Positions 38,062-47,086 of a stretch of 64,000 nucleotides of DNA are shown here, piece after piece. Below the pieces are notes generated by a model that made no database searches, was not told the DNA's origin, and worked only from the letters and a program-made list of their open reading frames with translations. Both the position numbers and the translations under genes were made by a program. The DNA is from Methanobacteriota archaeon. Its GTDB lineage: Archaea; Thermoplasmatota; Thermoplasmata; UBA10834. Every line of letters begins with the position of its first letter. Within the stretch, counting starts at the first letter, position 1. The stretch spans positions 605,190-669,189 of the forward strand of contig CP070748.1 in the NCBI GenBank assembly GCA_020348345.1. The letters run 5' to 3'.

Positions 38062-38331
38062 GCTTACTCTCCTTTGCTGTATGGCGTGATTGATACCTTG
38101 CACATACGCGAAATTCAAACTACCGCTCAAAGAACAGGTCTTCGCTCTCGTTAGTCAGCTTTCTCGTAGGCTCGGCACACAACCAGTGCCGGAGGTAATG
38201 TTGACAACATCGTATATAAACTGTTGCCTTGATTGCACCAGCCTGAGGCGCTGAGTGCCGCCAGAAGACCGGCACAACGGCCCGCTCCATGCCCGAATAC
38301 GTGCAATCTGCGCTACCGTCCTCAGAAAGGG

Positions 38332-38338
38332 ATATATA
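38332..38338 (+). promoter_or_regulatory. TATA box for the redox cluster
   Basis: ATATATA in GGGATATATACGG; initiation expected near 38361. This lies upstream of a possible 36-codon gene and of the FAD oxidase gene at 38503. Confidence 0.55.
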
Positions 38339-38380
38339 CGGTCGCAGCGTACGGCGTTTCCGTCTTAGGAGCACACGCCA

Positions 38381-38491
38381 GTGAGACCCAAGAACTGCGC
38401 CTGTCCCGACAAACGCTCCTTGATGGAGCACGGTTCTCATCGTGGTTGCTCTCGGCTCGGAGAAGGCCGTCCGGGAGGTCCTTCTTCCTGA
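38381..38491 (+). CDS. Possible 36-residue cysteine-containing small protein
   Basis: GTG-started frame lying exactly between a TATA box (38332) and the FAD oxidase gene. AGGAG sits nine bases before the GTG. The product starts MRPKNCACPDKRSLMEHG and has three cysteines, then a Gly/Pro/Ser-rich end. The stop is 11 bases before the next ATG, which has its own GGTGG site. The placement looks like the first gene of the operon or a leader peptide. Short frames arise by chance in G+C-rich DNA, so confidence is low. Confidence 0.3.
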   Translation: MRPKNCACPDKRSLMEHGSHRGCSRLGEGRPGGPSS

Positions 38492-38502
38492 GGTGGAGAC
38501 AT

Positions 38503-40491
38503 ATGGCATCGTCAGGTGTAGGCCGGGCTATTTATGGCAACGGCCCGCCCTCCACTCAGGCCGCGTTCGACGCGAAGGATGAGGCTGCCAAGGACGCATC
38601 CTCTCGGAAGCTTATTTCCAAGCGAATACCGGCTTTGCGCGTCGTCACCAGCCCGGGCGAACGCATGCTCTATTCGAGGGACCAGTCCGAGATTCCTCGA
38701 TTCCTCAAGTCCTTCTCGTTTAGAAGCCACCCCGATATCGTCGTCCAACCATTGACTGTTGATGCGCTCTCAGCGGTCATGAGGTATGCCCGCTCCGAAG
38801 GATTGACAGTTGTGCCGCGAGGCACCGGATCGTCGCCCTTCGGTGGTTCCGTCCCCGTCATCGGCGGCATGGTCGTCGATATGTCTCGCATGGATCGCAT
38901 CGGCGACATCGATATGGAGAGCAGAACCATAACAGTCGAGGCAGGAGCTCGATGGGCCGACATCGACCAAGCCCTCCTGCCCCACGGCCTCCGCGTGCCA
39001 ACATGCCCTTCCAGCAAGTTCTCAACTGTCGGCGGATGGATCGCGACCGGGGGCATGGGCCTGAACAGCTACTCGAAGGGGCATCTGAGCAGGCACGTGA
39101 GATCGCTCGAGGTCATGTCGCCCGATGGAACGCTGCGTCGGTTTTCGCAGACGGACCCCGACTTCGAATCGATCTTTGGCAGCGAGGGACAGGTTGGTGT
39201 GATAACGAAGGCGACGATTGCCGCGGACGCGCTTGCCTCAGGCGGGAGGCCGCATCTCATGTTGTTCAGCACGTCTTCTGCTGCGTTTGAGTTCGCAGAC
39301 GAACTGATGCGGAGCGATGTCGAACCAGCACACATCTTCTACGGAAGCGCCTCCAAGATAGGAATCATATCGCAGCTGCTAGACGGCAAGCACCTTCGCC
39401 GAGGTGATGGCATCGTCGTCAGCCTGGAAGACGCCGCCTCGGAGGAGCGATTCGAGAATTTCATGGCAGAAAGACGGCAGACGCAGGAGCCCGAGTACGT
39501 CGCTCGTTACATGTGGAACGAACGGTTCTTTCCGATGAAAATCAGGGGTTTGGGCCCGGGACTGCTTGGCACCGAGGTCGTCGTGCCACAGTCCCGTCTT
39601 CAACACATCGTGGATGTCGCGAAGAAGATATCGGCGTGTATGAGTTTGGAACCGCTATTCGAGATCCACTATCTTCCAGAAGGCGAGGCGCTCGTGCTGT
39701 GCTTCTTCCTGGTCGATCAAGGCAACACATTCTCCTACACACTAGATGCGGTGAAATCGATGGTGTTGGCGCGAGCGTTGGTGGATTCGGGAGGGAGACC
39801 CTACTCGATCGGCATCTGGAACAATCCTTTCACGGATTCGGCCGACGTGGGCGACATCACCCGCCTTCGCGAGCTGAAGGCGAAGCTCGACCCGCTTGAT
39901 ATGATGAACTCGGGGAAGTACTTCCATCTGTCCGGCCGATGGGCAGGCCTTGGTGCGCTGATGTTTCACCCGCGCCTGATGCGGCCGGCTCTTCGTCTCA
40001 TAATCGCATTCTCACCTGTGTCCACTACACTTCTCGGAAGGATGTCTTCGCTTCTGAGGAAATGGTTCGACCCTAAGAGCAGGGACAGGTTGATCGCCGT
40101 TGCCGACGATTGTGCCATGTGCGGATCGTGCGTTGGTGTATGCCCAGCCTATGCATTGATCGGTGATGAGCGCGTGACCGCTAGGGGCAAGATGCTCACA
40201 GCAAAGGCGATGGCCGGCGGATTCTCCATCTCATCCGAACATGCTGGACGGACGTCCCTATGCATGAGATGCAAAGCATGCGAGCAGGTGTGTCAATCGC
40301 GGCTCGAGCTTATACCTGCCTATGACGAGCTCGAGAGAAGGCTGGAACGATTGCACGGAAGGAACGAGAAGGAGATAGAGCGCTTCGTCCGATTCGCCGA
40401 GGACTCTCAGGTGTACGATGACCTGGTCATGAAAGGCCTGGTTGTCGGCGCTCCCAGAAACCGCCCAGGAGGTGCCTCAGACGATGTATGA
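38503..40491 (+). CDS. FAD-linked oxidase fused to a two-cluster iron-sulphur domain
   Basis: 662 residues from ATG with GGTGG six bases upstream. Residues about 75-250 are a PCMH/GlcD-type FAD-binding domain (VVPRGTGSSPFGGSVP, VEAGARWADID, GWIATGGMGLNSYSKG). The FAD-linked oxidase C-domain runs to about 475. Residues about 530-610 carry two [4Fe-4S] motifs, CAMCGSCVGVCP and CMRCKACEQVCQ. It resembles D-lactate/glycolate dehydrogenase with a GlpC-like Fe-S domain but lacks the CCG domains. It is probably the electron-input or -output subunit of the following glutamate-synthase-like complex, whose gene it overlaps by 8 bases. Confidence 0.85.
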   Translation: MASSGVGRAIYGNGPPSTQAAFDAKDEAAKDASSRKLISKRIPALRVVTSPGERMLYSRDQSEIPRFLKSFSFRSHPDIVVQPLTVDALSAVMRYARSEGLTVVPRGTGSSPFGGSVPVIGGMVVDMSRMDRIGDIDMESRTITVEAGARWADIDQALLPHGLRVPTCPSSKFSTVGGWIATGGMGLNSYSKGHLSRHVRSLEVMSPDGTLRRFSQTDPDFESIFGSEGQVGVITKATIAADALASGGRPHLMLFSTSSAAFEFADELMRSDVEPAHIFYGSASKIGIISQLLDGKHLRRGDGIVVSLEDAASEERFENFMAERRQTQEPEYVARYMWNERFFPMKIRGLGPGLLGTEVVVPQSRLQHIVDVAKKISACMSLEPLFEIHYLPEGEALVLCFFLVDQGNTFSYTLDAVKSMVLARALVDSGGRPYSIGIWNNPFTDSADVGDITRLRELKAKLDPLDMMNSGKYFHLSGRWAGLGALMFHPRLMRPALRLIIAFSPVSTTLLGRMSSLLRKWFDPKSRDRLIAVADDCAMCGSCVGVCPAYALIGDERVTARGKMLTAKAMAGGFSISSEHAGRTSLCMRCKACEQVCQSRLELIPAYDELERRLERLHGRNEKEIERFVRFAEDSQVYDDLVMKGLVVGAPRNRPGGASDDV

Positions 40492-41866
40492 GCGCTACCA
40501 CATCCCGCTTAAAACCGTCGAGCCGCGCGCGTCGAGGGTGGCTGGCTTCACAATAGAACGAGCGGACAACTGCATCAACTGTGGGCGATGCGAGCGGGCA
40601 TGCATATACGGCGTTCACACTCGTTCCAGATCCGACACGCGAGAGATGGCGGATCCTGTGAGCCATCTGTGCAAGGACTGCTTCAGATGCATTGCAGAGT
40701 GCCCGCAGGGAGCGCTGACAATTTCCAGAGGAGCGGAGTTTCAGTCCCTCGGGCGTGGCATCTGGACGCCGCTCAGGATCTCCACCATATGGAGCGAGGC
40801 GGAGACCGGCAAGATTCCTGTTCTTGGCGCTGGATACAAAGGAATGTTCGCAGGTGATGGTTACGACGATATGTGGACCGATATGTCCGAGATCGTTCGA
40901 CCGACCAGGGACGGCATCCACGGTCGTGAGTTCATATCCACGGGCGTCGACATCGGCAGGATGCCTCCGTTTCTGGAGTTCGAGCCTTCCGGTGCTATGC
41001 GCACATCGATCCCGCCCCTGATCGAAATCCCCATACCAATGGTCCTGGACCTCACGAGGATGAGGACGTGTTCCAAGACTATGGCAGAAGGATTCCTAGA
41101 CGCGGCATCTCGTCTCAAGACGCTCGCATTCGTTCCGTTGGGCTCGGTATCGAATAAGACAATTCGTGACATGGCCGGGTGCGTCGTACCCGTGATTCCT
41201 TCCCATACCGACCTCTCCAATGTGAATCTGCCTGACGAGGCGAGGTTGATTGAACTGGCTGCGGGACTTTCCTGGAAGAAGGACTACGATGCTTTGGTGA
41301 AGAAATTCCCAGACAGGGTCCTGTCCGTTCGCATCGAGGCGGCAACGGGAGTGGAGGACAAGGTCTTCGAGATGTTGGAGCGAGGTGTTGCCGTCGCCAA
41401 CGTTCAGTTCACCGACCAGGGAAGGGAATCTGGTCGAAATGACAGGCATGCGAAGGACTCCCTCCGCGCCATCCACGACAAGCTCGTGGAGGCTGGCCGG
41501 AGAGATGAGTTGACGGTGATGGCCGGCGGAGGAATGGCTGCGGCGGAGCATGTGCCGAAGAGCATCATATGCGGCGCTGACTTGGTGTCGTTGAGCAAAG
41601 CGCTTCTGATAGCACTGGAATGCAGGGATTGCACGAAGTGCGAATCGCCAAGTTGTCCGATCGACTTGCCCTCCGCGCCTGCATCATGGGTCGCGGATCG
41701 CGTGATGAACGTCGTCGGCGCGTGGCGAGATCAGCTGCTGGAAGTTCTTGGAGCGATGGGCCTCCGGGAGGTTCGGAGGCTGAGGGGCGAGTTAGGCAGG
41801 GCCATATTCCTCGACGATCTTGAGGCCGATTTCCTCCCACCGCAACATGGAGGTGACGATGCATGA
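40484..41866 (+). CDS. Ferredoxin plus divergent glutamate-synthase FMN-domain protein
   Basis: 460 residues from ATG with AGGAGGTG upstream, overlapping the previous gene by 8 bases. Two ferredoxin-type [4Fe-4S] motifs come first (Cys 30/33/36/40 and 63/66/69/73), then a linker with MSEIVRPTRDGIHGREFIST, typical of archaeal glutamate-synthase-like proteins. The remaining barrel is shortened relative to the next gene: the PVPFYGGGMSFGSIS block is reduced to IPIPMVLD, and the substrate/flavin loops are poorly kept, although AGGGMAAAEH and the C-terminal CRDCTKCESPSCP remain. I infer a diverged, possibly non-catalytic partner of the FMN subunit. Confidence 0.75.
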   Translation: MYERYHIPLKTVEPRASRVAGFTIERADNCINCGRCERACIYGVHTRSRSDTREMADPVSHLCKDCFRCIAECPQGALTISRGAEFQSLGRGIWTPLRISTIWSEAETGKIPVLGAGYKGMFAGDGYDDMWTDMSEIVRPTRDGIHGREFISTGVDIGRMPPFLEFEPSGAMRTSIPPLIEIPIPMVLDLTRMRTCSKTMAEGFLDAASRLKTLAFVPLGSVSNKTIRDMAGCVVPVIPSHTDLSNVNLPDEARLIELAAGLSWKKDYDALVKKFPDRVLSVRIEAATGVEDKVFEMLERGVAVANVQFTDQGRESGRNDRHAKDSLRAIHDKLVEAGRRDELTVMAGGGMAAAEHVPKSIICGADLVSLSKALLIALECRDCTKCESPSCPIDLPSAPASWVADRVMNVVGAWRDQLLEVLGAMGLREVRRLRGELGRAIFLDDLEADFLPPQHGGDDA

Positions 41867-43374
41867 CATCTCGCGCGGGCAGCATCTCTGCCTCATTTCC
41901 TGGAATCGCCTTGGATCCTTCTAGACGACTTGATTTCATGAACAGGTTTTCCGTACGGAGGGCGGGTTCGTGCATCTCTTGCGGAATGTGCGAGAGCCTA
42001 TGTCCTTATGATGTGCACCGCCGCATTGAGGGCCATTCGAAGATACTGCCCCCTGACGACAGGAAGTGCATAGGTCCATCCTGTGAGGCGAACCGCTACT
42101 ACTGTGTCGCGAATTGCCCAACGCAATCGTTATCCGTGAGCGAGAGTGCCAACTATCTGAGCCTCGGAGACCCTCGCTGGACTCAGGAGATGATTCTTTC
42201 AACATGGATGCAGGCCGAGACAGGCGAACCACTGCCCCTTGACCACCCTGGAAATGCCGGCGCGTCGGGCGGTGGCTTCGACGAACTCGCATTTGTCCTA
42301 CCCGACACCGTCCCGCGCTTCGAACCCGAGGAGATATCCACATCAATGGAGCTCAATAGACGAAGCAGAGGTGCTAGGATAACCGTGCCCGTGCCGTTCT
42401 ATGGCGGTGGCATGTCGTTTGGATCCATCAGCGTGCATACGATGCTCGCGAGGGCCATCGCGGCAAAGAAGTGGGACACATTTGTGTCGACTGGCGAGGG
42501 AGGTTATCCGGAACAGCTGATCCCATACAAGGACCACATTGTTACCCAGATCGCAACAGGCTTGTTCGGCGTCAGAGAGGAGACTGTCCGACGCTCGCGC
42601 ATCATCGAGTTCAAGTATGCTCAAGGGGCCAAACCAGGACTCGGAGGGCATCTGCTGGGAGACAAGAACACTCCGGACGTCGCTCGCATGAGGGAGGCCG
42701 TACCCTACACGAGCCTGTTCTCTCCTTTCCCCTTTCATAGCGTCTATTCGGTCGAAGACCACAAGAAGCACCTCGATTGGGCGTTGACCATCAACCCTGA
42801 TGCGCTTCTCGCGGTTAAGGTCTCGACACCCAACGATGTCGAAATGGTGTCTGTAGGCAGCTACTACGCGGGAGCCCACATAGTCAATCTCGATGGTGGA
42901 TACGGTGGAACCGGCGCCGCACCGGAAATTGCGAAGAAGAACATCGCGATGCCTATCGAATACGCCGTACCCAAGGTCCACCGATTTCTGACGGCTGAAG
43001 GCATCAGGGATGAGATTACGCTGGTCGCGAGCGGCGGAATAAGGACCGCAATGGACGTCGCAAAAGCCATCGCCCTCGGGGCGGATGGCGTGGTTATTGG
43101 GACCTCCGAGCTGATCGCTCTGGGATGCGTAAGATGTGGCAACTGCGAGAGCGGGAGAGGATGTCCGAGGGGCATTGCCACGACCGATCCCGAGCTGGAA
43201 CGGCTCAGCACGTTCGAATGGGGTGCGCAGCGATTGGACAACCTCTTCACCGCCTGGAGGGGGCAGTGGCGCACACTCCTCGCGGCTCTGGAAATGGAGA
43301 ACATCTCCGAGCTGAGAGGCAGGCTTGATCTGATGCGATACAGGGGGAGACGATTGAAGGAGGGGGAAGCATGA
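41863..43374 (+). CDS. gltB: Glutamate synthase FMN/iron-sulphur subunit with N-terminal ferredoxin
   Basis: 503 residues, ATGA overlap with both neighbours. N-terminal ferredoxin motifs: Cys 37/40/43/47 regular, and a second set at 69/74/81/85 with irregular spacing. The FMN barrel is well kept: VPVPFYGGGMSFGSIS, STGEGGYPEQL, QGAKPGLGGHL, DGGYGGTGAAPEI, ASGGIRTAMDVAKA, GADGVVIGTSELIALGC, and the Fe-S cysteines CVRCGNCESGRGCPRGIAT. It corresponds to the central domain of bacterial GltB, making glutamate from 2-oxoglutarate and channelled ammonia using ferredoxin-type electrons. Confidence 0.88.
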   Translation: MTSRAGSISASFPGIALDPSRRLDFMNRFSVRRAGSCISCGMCESLCPYDVHRRIEGHSKILPPDDRKCIGPSCEANRYYCVANCPTQSLSVSESANYLSLGDPRWTQEMILSTWMQAETGEPLPLDHPGNAGASGGGFDELAFVLPDTVPRFEPEEISTSMELNRRSRGARITVPVPFYGGGMSFGSISVHTMLARAIAAKKWDTFVSTGEGGYPEQLIPYKDHIVTQIATGLFGVREETVRRSRIIEFKYAQGAKPGLGGHLLGDKNTPDVARMREAVPYTSLFSPFPFHSVYSVEDHKKHLDWALTINPDALLAVKVSTPNDVEMVSVGSYYAGAHIVNLDGGYGGTGAAPEIAKKNIAMPIEYAVPKVHRFLTAEGIRDEITLVASGGIRTAMDVAKAIALGADGVVIGTSELIALGCVRCGNCESGRGCPRGIATTDPELERLSTFEWGAQRLDNLFTAWRGQWRTLLAALEMENISELRGRLDLMRYRGRRLKEGEA

Positions 43375-46016
43375 ACGCAACGGCCGACGATGTGATAAGG
43401 TCGCGCCGTTGGATAGCCGAAACCCTCCCAGCGCTCCCGTCAGAACGCTCCCGAGCTGTCGAGGCTGAAGGCGGGTGCGGAGTCGTTGGCCTTGCATCAT
43501 CCGTGCCCATCGCTGGGAGTCATATCCGTTCTCCGCTGGTGCAGATGCACAATAGGGGGAATGGCAAAGGAGGCGGCATGGCCGCCATCGGGCTCGTGCC
43601 CGAGCAGATGAGAGTCTCTCGCCAAGTGCTCGACGAGTGCTATCTGATACAGGTGGCATATCTCAGACCAGAAGTGAGGGATGAGCTGGAAGACAAACGA
43701 CTCAGGCCTTACTTCGACATCGATACGGCCTATAGGATCGAGACGAGCACCGACCCCGAGTTGCTGGAAAGGCTGGAGGTTGCCCCACCGTTGGTCTGGC
43801 GTTACTTCTGCAGAGTGAAGGAAGAGGTCCTGGACAGATTCATCGAAGAGAATCACCTCGGAGCTATGGACCGCAGAAAGGCGGAGGACGAGTTCCTGTA
43901 TCAGTGCAGCTTCAAGACGAACTACGACTACTACGCGAGCGGCGAGATGCGCGCATTCGTCATGTCTCATGGCAGGAATATGATGGTCCTGAAGATAGTC
44001 GGCTACGCGGAGGATGTGATCAAATACTACAAGCTTGAGGACATCAAAGCGCACATCTGGATAGGCCACCAGCGCTATCCTACAAAGGGTAGAGTGTGGC
44101 ACCCGGGTGGTGCGCACCCGTTCGTCGGCGTCGACGAAGCTCTCGTGCACAACGGTGACTTCGCGAACTATCATACCGTTACGGAATATCTCGGACAGAG
44201 AAACATCGCGCCGCTATTCCTAACGGACACCGAGGTTTCCGTGCTATTGTTCGATCTGTTGAGTAGAACCTACGAGTATCCTCTCGAATACATCATCGAA
44301 TCGCTCGCACCCACGACTGAGAGGGACTTCGAGCTTCTATCCGAGGACAAGAAGCGAACCTATCGAGCTATCCAAGCAGCACACATGCACGGTTCGCCAG
44401 ACGGCCCGTGGTTCTTCATAATCGGCAAGAACGCATTCTACGAGAATCGCTTCCAGCTGATGGGAATAACGGACACGTCGATGCTAAGGCCACAGGTCTT
44501 CGCGCTCGTCGATGGCGAAGTCCAGATAGGGCTAGTGGCCTCCGAGAAGCAGGCGATAGATGCCGCTCTGAAGAGCATCTCAGCGGAGCACCCCTCGGTT
44601 CCGAGATATGCTGATAAGTACTGGAACGCGAGAGGAGGCAGCCACAACTACGGAGGAGCGTTTGTGTTCAGCCTCTATCAGGAGGAGAACTCTGAGAAAC
44701 CATTGAGGTTGATATCGACCAACAAGTTCGGGAAACCCGTCTCGCCTCCCTATCGCGATTGGAGCCGAGAGGAGGATGCCGTCGCGCTCGCATCGTCCTC
44801 GACCGATTTGCAGGCACTCTCCCCTTCGTTGATGGAGATCATCGAAGGCAAAAGCGCTGAATCATCGCACAGGAAGTTCGTCTCCGCACTGAAGAGTTGC
44901 TCAGGCAGGGAGTTAAATGAACTATTCTCGCAGGTTCTCGTCCACGCGAAGAAGAGCGATACTCACAAGGACGAGATGGTCAAGCTACTCACGCTTATGC
45001 TGGATAGACGGTATCCCGCGGGCAGATTCAGGCCGAGCCGCATACTTCACAAGGTGAACGAGGCACTGGAATCGATTCTGCGTTCGTCTGTTGCGATAGA
45101 AAGGAACGAACGTTCCATGTTCCAGCTGATATCATTCTCCACCAGAAAGTCAATCCGTCCGCCGGAATCGCCTTATGACCGCTTGGTCGTCGACTGCGAA
45201 GGCTTCCCGAGGGAAGGTGAACGGGGAATCTCTTTCTTGTTGGCAGAAGCGCATGAACTCGGATGGAACCGCGTGATCATCTTTGCGGCCAGCGGACAGA
45301 GGTTCATAGGCTGCGGCCTCGGACCGAAAACAAAGGGTTTCAGGATCGATGTCTACGGCAGCCCGGGAGACTATCTCGCGTCGGGTCTGGACGGAGCAGA
45401 GATTCGCGTCCATGCCAACGGACAGGATCAGCTTGGACAGATTCTGAGCGATGGTAAGCTTGTTGTGTTCGGCGACGTGGGACAGACGTTCATGTACGGC
45501 GGCAAAGGAGGAGAGGCGTTTATAATGGGAAACGCAGCGGGCAGGCCTTTGATAAACGCCGTCGGCAGGCCCAAGGTCGTCATCAACGGAACGTGCCTTG
45601 ATTACCTCGCCGAGTCTTTCATGGCTGGGAACCCGTTGTATGGCGGCGGGTTCGTGATTGTCAACGGGGTTTCTTTTGACGGCTCGGGGGAGCCAACTGA
45701 GCTGGACGAAGCCTACCCGGGCGGCAACCTGTTCTCGCTCGCCTCCGGGGGGGCGATATACATCCGGGATCCGAGGAAGCAGGTAGGCGAGGATCAGTTG
45801 AATGGCGGCAGGATCTCTCGCCTCACGGACGCCGACTGGAACCTCATACTGCCGTATCTCAAAGAGAACGAACGCCTGTTCGGCATTTCTCTTGAGGGCT
45901 TCCTGCTCAAAGTCGATGGCGTGCGCAAGCCGCCCAGCGAGGTCTACAGGAAGATCGAGGCTGTGCCACTCATAACTCTCTCGGGCAAGACTCAGATGCA
46001 GGACCTGGGCGAATGA
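43371..46016 (+). CDS. Glutamate synthase glutaminase-GXGXG subunit
   Basis: 881 residues. A class II glutamine amidotransferase domain occupies residues about 36-470; the catalytic Cys36 (GGCGVVGL) follows a 35-residue leader that must be removed, as in PurF. Other glutaminase blocks: HQRYPTKGRVWHPGGAHPF, LVHNGDFANY. After a helical linker, residues about 600-800 form the GXGXG beta-helix (GKLVVFGDVGQTFMYGG, GEAFIMGNAAGRPLINAVG) found at the C-terminus of GltB and in FwdC. This is a natural fusion of the two outer GltB domains, leaving the FMN domain as the preceding gene. Confidence 0.87.
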   Translation: MNATADDVIRSRRWIAETLPALPSERSRAVEAEGGCGVVGLASSVPIAGSHIRSPLVQMHNRGNGKGGGMAAIGLVPEQMRVSRQVLDECYLIQVAYLRPEVRDELEDKRLRPYFDIDTAYRIETSTDPELLERLEVAPPLVWRYFCRVKEEVLDRFIEENHLGAMDRRKAEDEFLYQCSFKTNYDYYASGEMRAFVMSHGRNMMVLKIVGYAEDVIKYYKLEDIKAHIWIGHQRYPTKGRVWHPGGAHPFVGVDEALVHNGDFANYHTVTEYLGQRNIAPLFLTDTEVSVLLFDLLSRTYEYPLEYIIESLAPTTERDFELLSEDKKRTYRAIQAAHMHGSPDGPWFFIIGKNAFYENRFQLMGITDTSMLRPQVFALVDGEVQIGLVASEKQAIDAALKSISAEHPSVPRYADKYWNARGGSHNYGGAFVFSLYQEENSEKPLRLISTNKFGKPVSPPYRDWSREEDAVALASSSTDLQALSPSLMEIIEGKSAESSHRKFVSALKSCSGRELNELFSQVLVHAKKSDTHKDEMVKLLTLMLDRRYPAGRFRPSRILHKVNEALESILRSSVAIERNERSMFQLISFSTRKSIRPPESPYDRLVVDCEGFPREGERGISFLLAEAHELGWNRVIIFAASGQRFIGCGLGPKTKGFRIDVYGSPGDYLASGLDGAEIRVHANGQDQLGQILSDGKLVVFGDVGQTFMYGGKGGEAFIMGNAAGRPLINAVGRPKVVINGTCLDYLAESFMAGNPLYGGGFVIVNGVSFDGSGEPTELDEAYPGGNLFSLASGGAIYIRDPRKQVGEDQLNGGRISRLTDADWNLILPYLKENERLFGISLEGFLLKVDGVRKPPSEVYRKIEAVPLITLSGKTQMQDLGE

Positions 46017-46258
46017 CGCGGCCGGGCATTGGGCGCGGATGAAACCGACGATTATTCGACACTGTTGGGAGCGTTTTCGGATGCGCTTCGGAAAGGCCGC
46101 TTTCCGACATCCCAGTTATCGGAAACAGAACGCAATCGTTCGTAATGTCAGCAAGCTTAAATACAGTCTGGAGGATGCAGCGCTCGGAGATTGAAAAATC
46201 ACCTCTCGGGAAGCCCTTCACCTGTGCTTTTCAGGTTCGGGCCGGGATGTGTGTGAAT
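46017..46258. other. Intergenic region with promoter for the flavoprotein pair
   Basis: No gene seen. A TATA box TTAAATA is at 46157-46163 with initiation near 46187. An in-frame ATG at 46145 for the next gene precedes the TATA box and is therefore not used from this promoter. Confidence 0.5.
46157..46163 (+). promoter_or_regulatory. TATA box for the flavoprotein pair
   Basis: TTAAATA in AGCTTAAATACAG; it gives the Nfn/GltA-like genes their own promoter, separate from the upstream glutamate-synthase genes. Confidence 0.55.
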
Positions 46259-47086
46259 ATGTACGACATAGTCAAGGCGGAAAAGCTCACGGTCGACGTG
46301 ACAAGATTGGAGATAGCGGCTCCTCAAATAGCGAGCAAGGCCAAGGCGGGACAGTTCGTCATGTTGACTGTGGACGAGCATGGCGAGAGGATACCGCTCA
46401 CGATGGCGGATTTCTCGCCCGACAAGGGAACGATCACAATCGCGGTGCTGGAGATAGGGAAGACCACGAAGATGTTAGGCGCGCTGAAACCTGGAGACAG
46501 CCTCTTCAGCCTTGTGGGCCCTCTCGGCCTTCCGACGGAATTGAAGAATTACGGCACTGTTGTGTGCATCGGCGGCGGCATTGGCTTAGCACTGATGTAC
46601 CCGGTCGTTCGAGCACTCAAGCAAGCGGGAAACCAGATGATATCGATCATCGGCGCCAAGACGAAAGAGCTGCTGATCTATGAGGACGAGATAGAGAAGG
46701 TGAGCGACGAAATTCACGTTTGCACCGACGACGGTTCCAAGGGACACCACGGATTCGTAAGTGATGTGTTGAAGAAGCTCATCGACGACAAGCGTGGGAT
46801 TGATATTGTCTACGCGGTCGGGCCGATCATCATGATGAAGGTCATCGCGAATATGACCAGACCGCACGAGATCCATACGGTCGTGAGCCTCAATCCGATC
46901 ATGGTGGATGGTACTGGCATGTGCGGCTCCTGCAGGGTGATCGTCGACGGCCAGACGAAATTCGGCTGCGTCGACGGTCCTGAATTCGACGGCCACAAAG
47001 TAGACTTCGAGAACCTGACGGCGAGGAACAGACGATACCTCACGGAGGAGGCGGTCTCGCTCCGAAAATTCACGGGGGCGAAGTAG
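46259..47086 (+). CDS. NfnA/sulfide dehydrogenase-like flavoprotein subunit
   Basis: 275 residues from MYDIVKAEKLTVD; an ATG four codons earlier is possible. Ferredoxin-NADP reductase fold: AGQFVMLTVDEHGERIPLTM (flavin-binding R-x-P-x-T/S), VGPLGLPTEL, the NAD loop CIGGGIGLALMYP, and a C-terminal [2Fe-2S] motif (GMCGSCRV...FGCVDGPEFDG). It matches the alpha subunit of NADH-dependent ferredoxin:NADP oxidoreductase, sulfide dehydrogenase SudB and PyrK-type proteins. The partner subunit follows with no gap. Together they could move electrons between NAD(P)H and ferredoxin. Confidence 0.88.
   Translation: MYDIVKAEKLTVDVTRLEIAAPQIASKAKAGQFVMLTVDEHGERIPLTMADFSPDKGTITIAVLEIGKTTKMLGALKPGDSLFSLVGPLGLPTELKNYGTVVCIGGGIGLALMYPVVRALKQAGNQMISIIGAKTKELLIYEDEIEKVSDEIHVCTDDGSKGHHGFVSDVLKKLIDDKRGIDIVYAVGPIIMMKVIANMTRPHEIHTVVSLNPIMVDGTGMCGSCRVIVDGQTKFGCVDGPEFDGHKVDFENLTARNRRYLTEEAVSLRKFTGAK

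Noticed and set aside
38245..38380. Second short GTG frame between the SSB and redox genes
   Set aside because: It overlaps the TATA box at 38332 and shows no motif.
38233..38502. 90-residue N-terminal extension of the FAD oxidase
   Set aside because: It spans the TATA box at 38332; the ATG at 38503 has a good ribosome-binding site.
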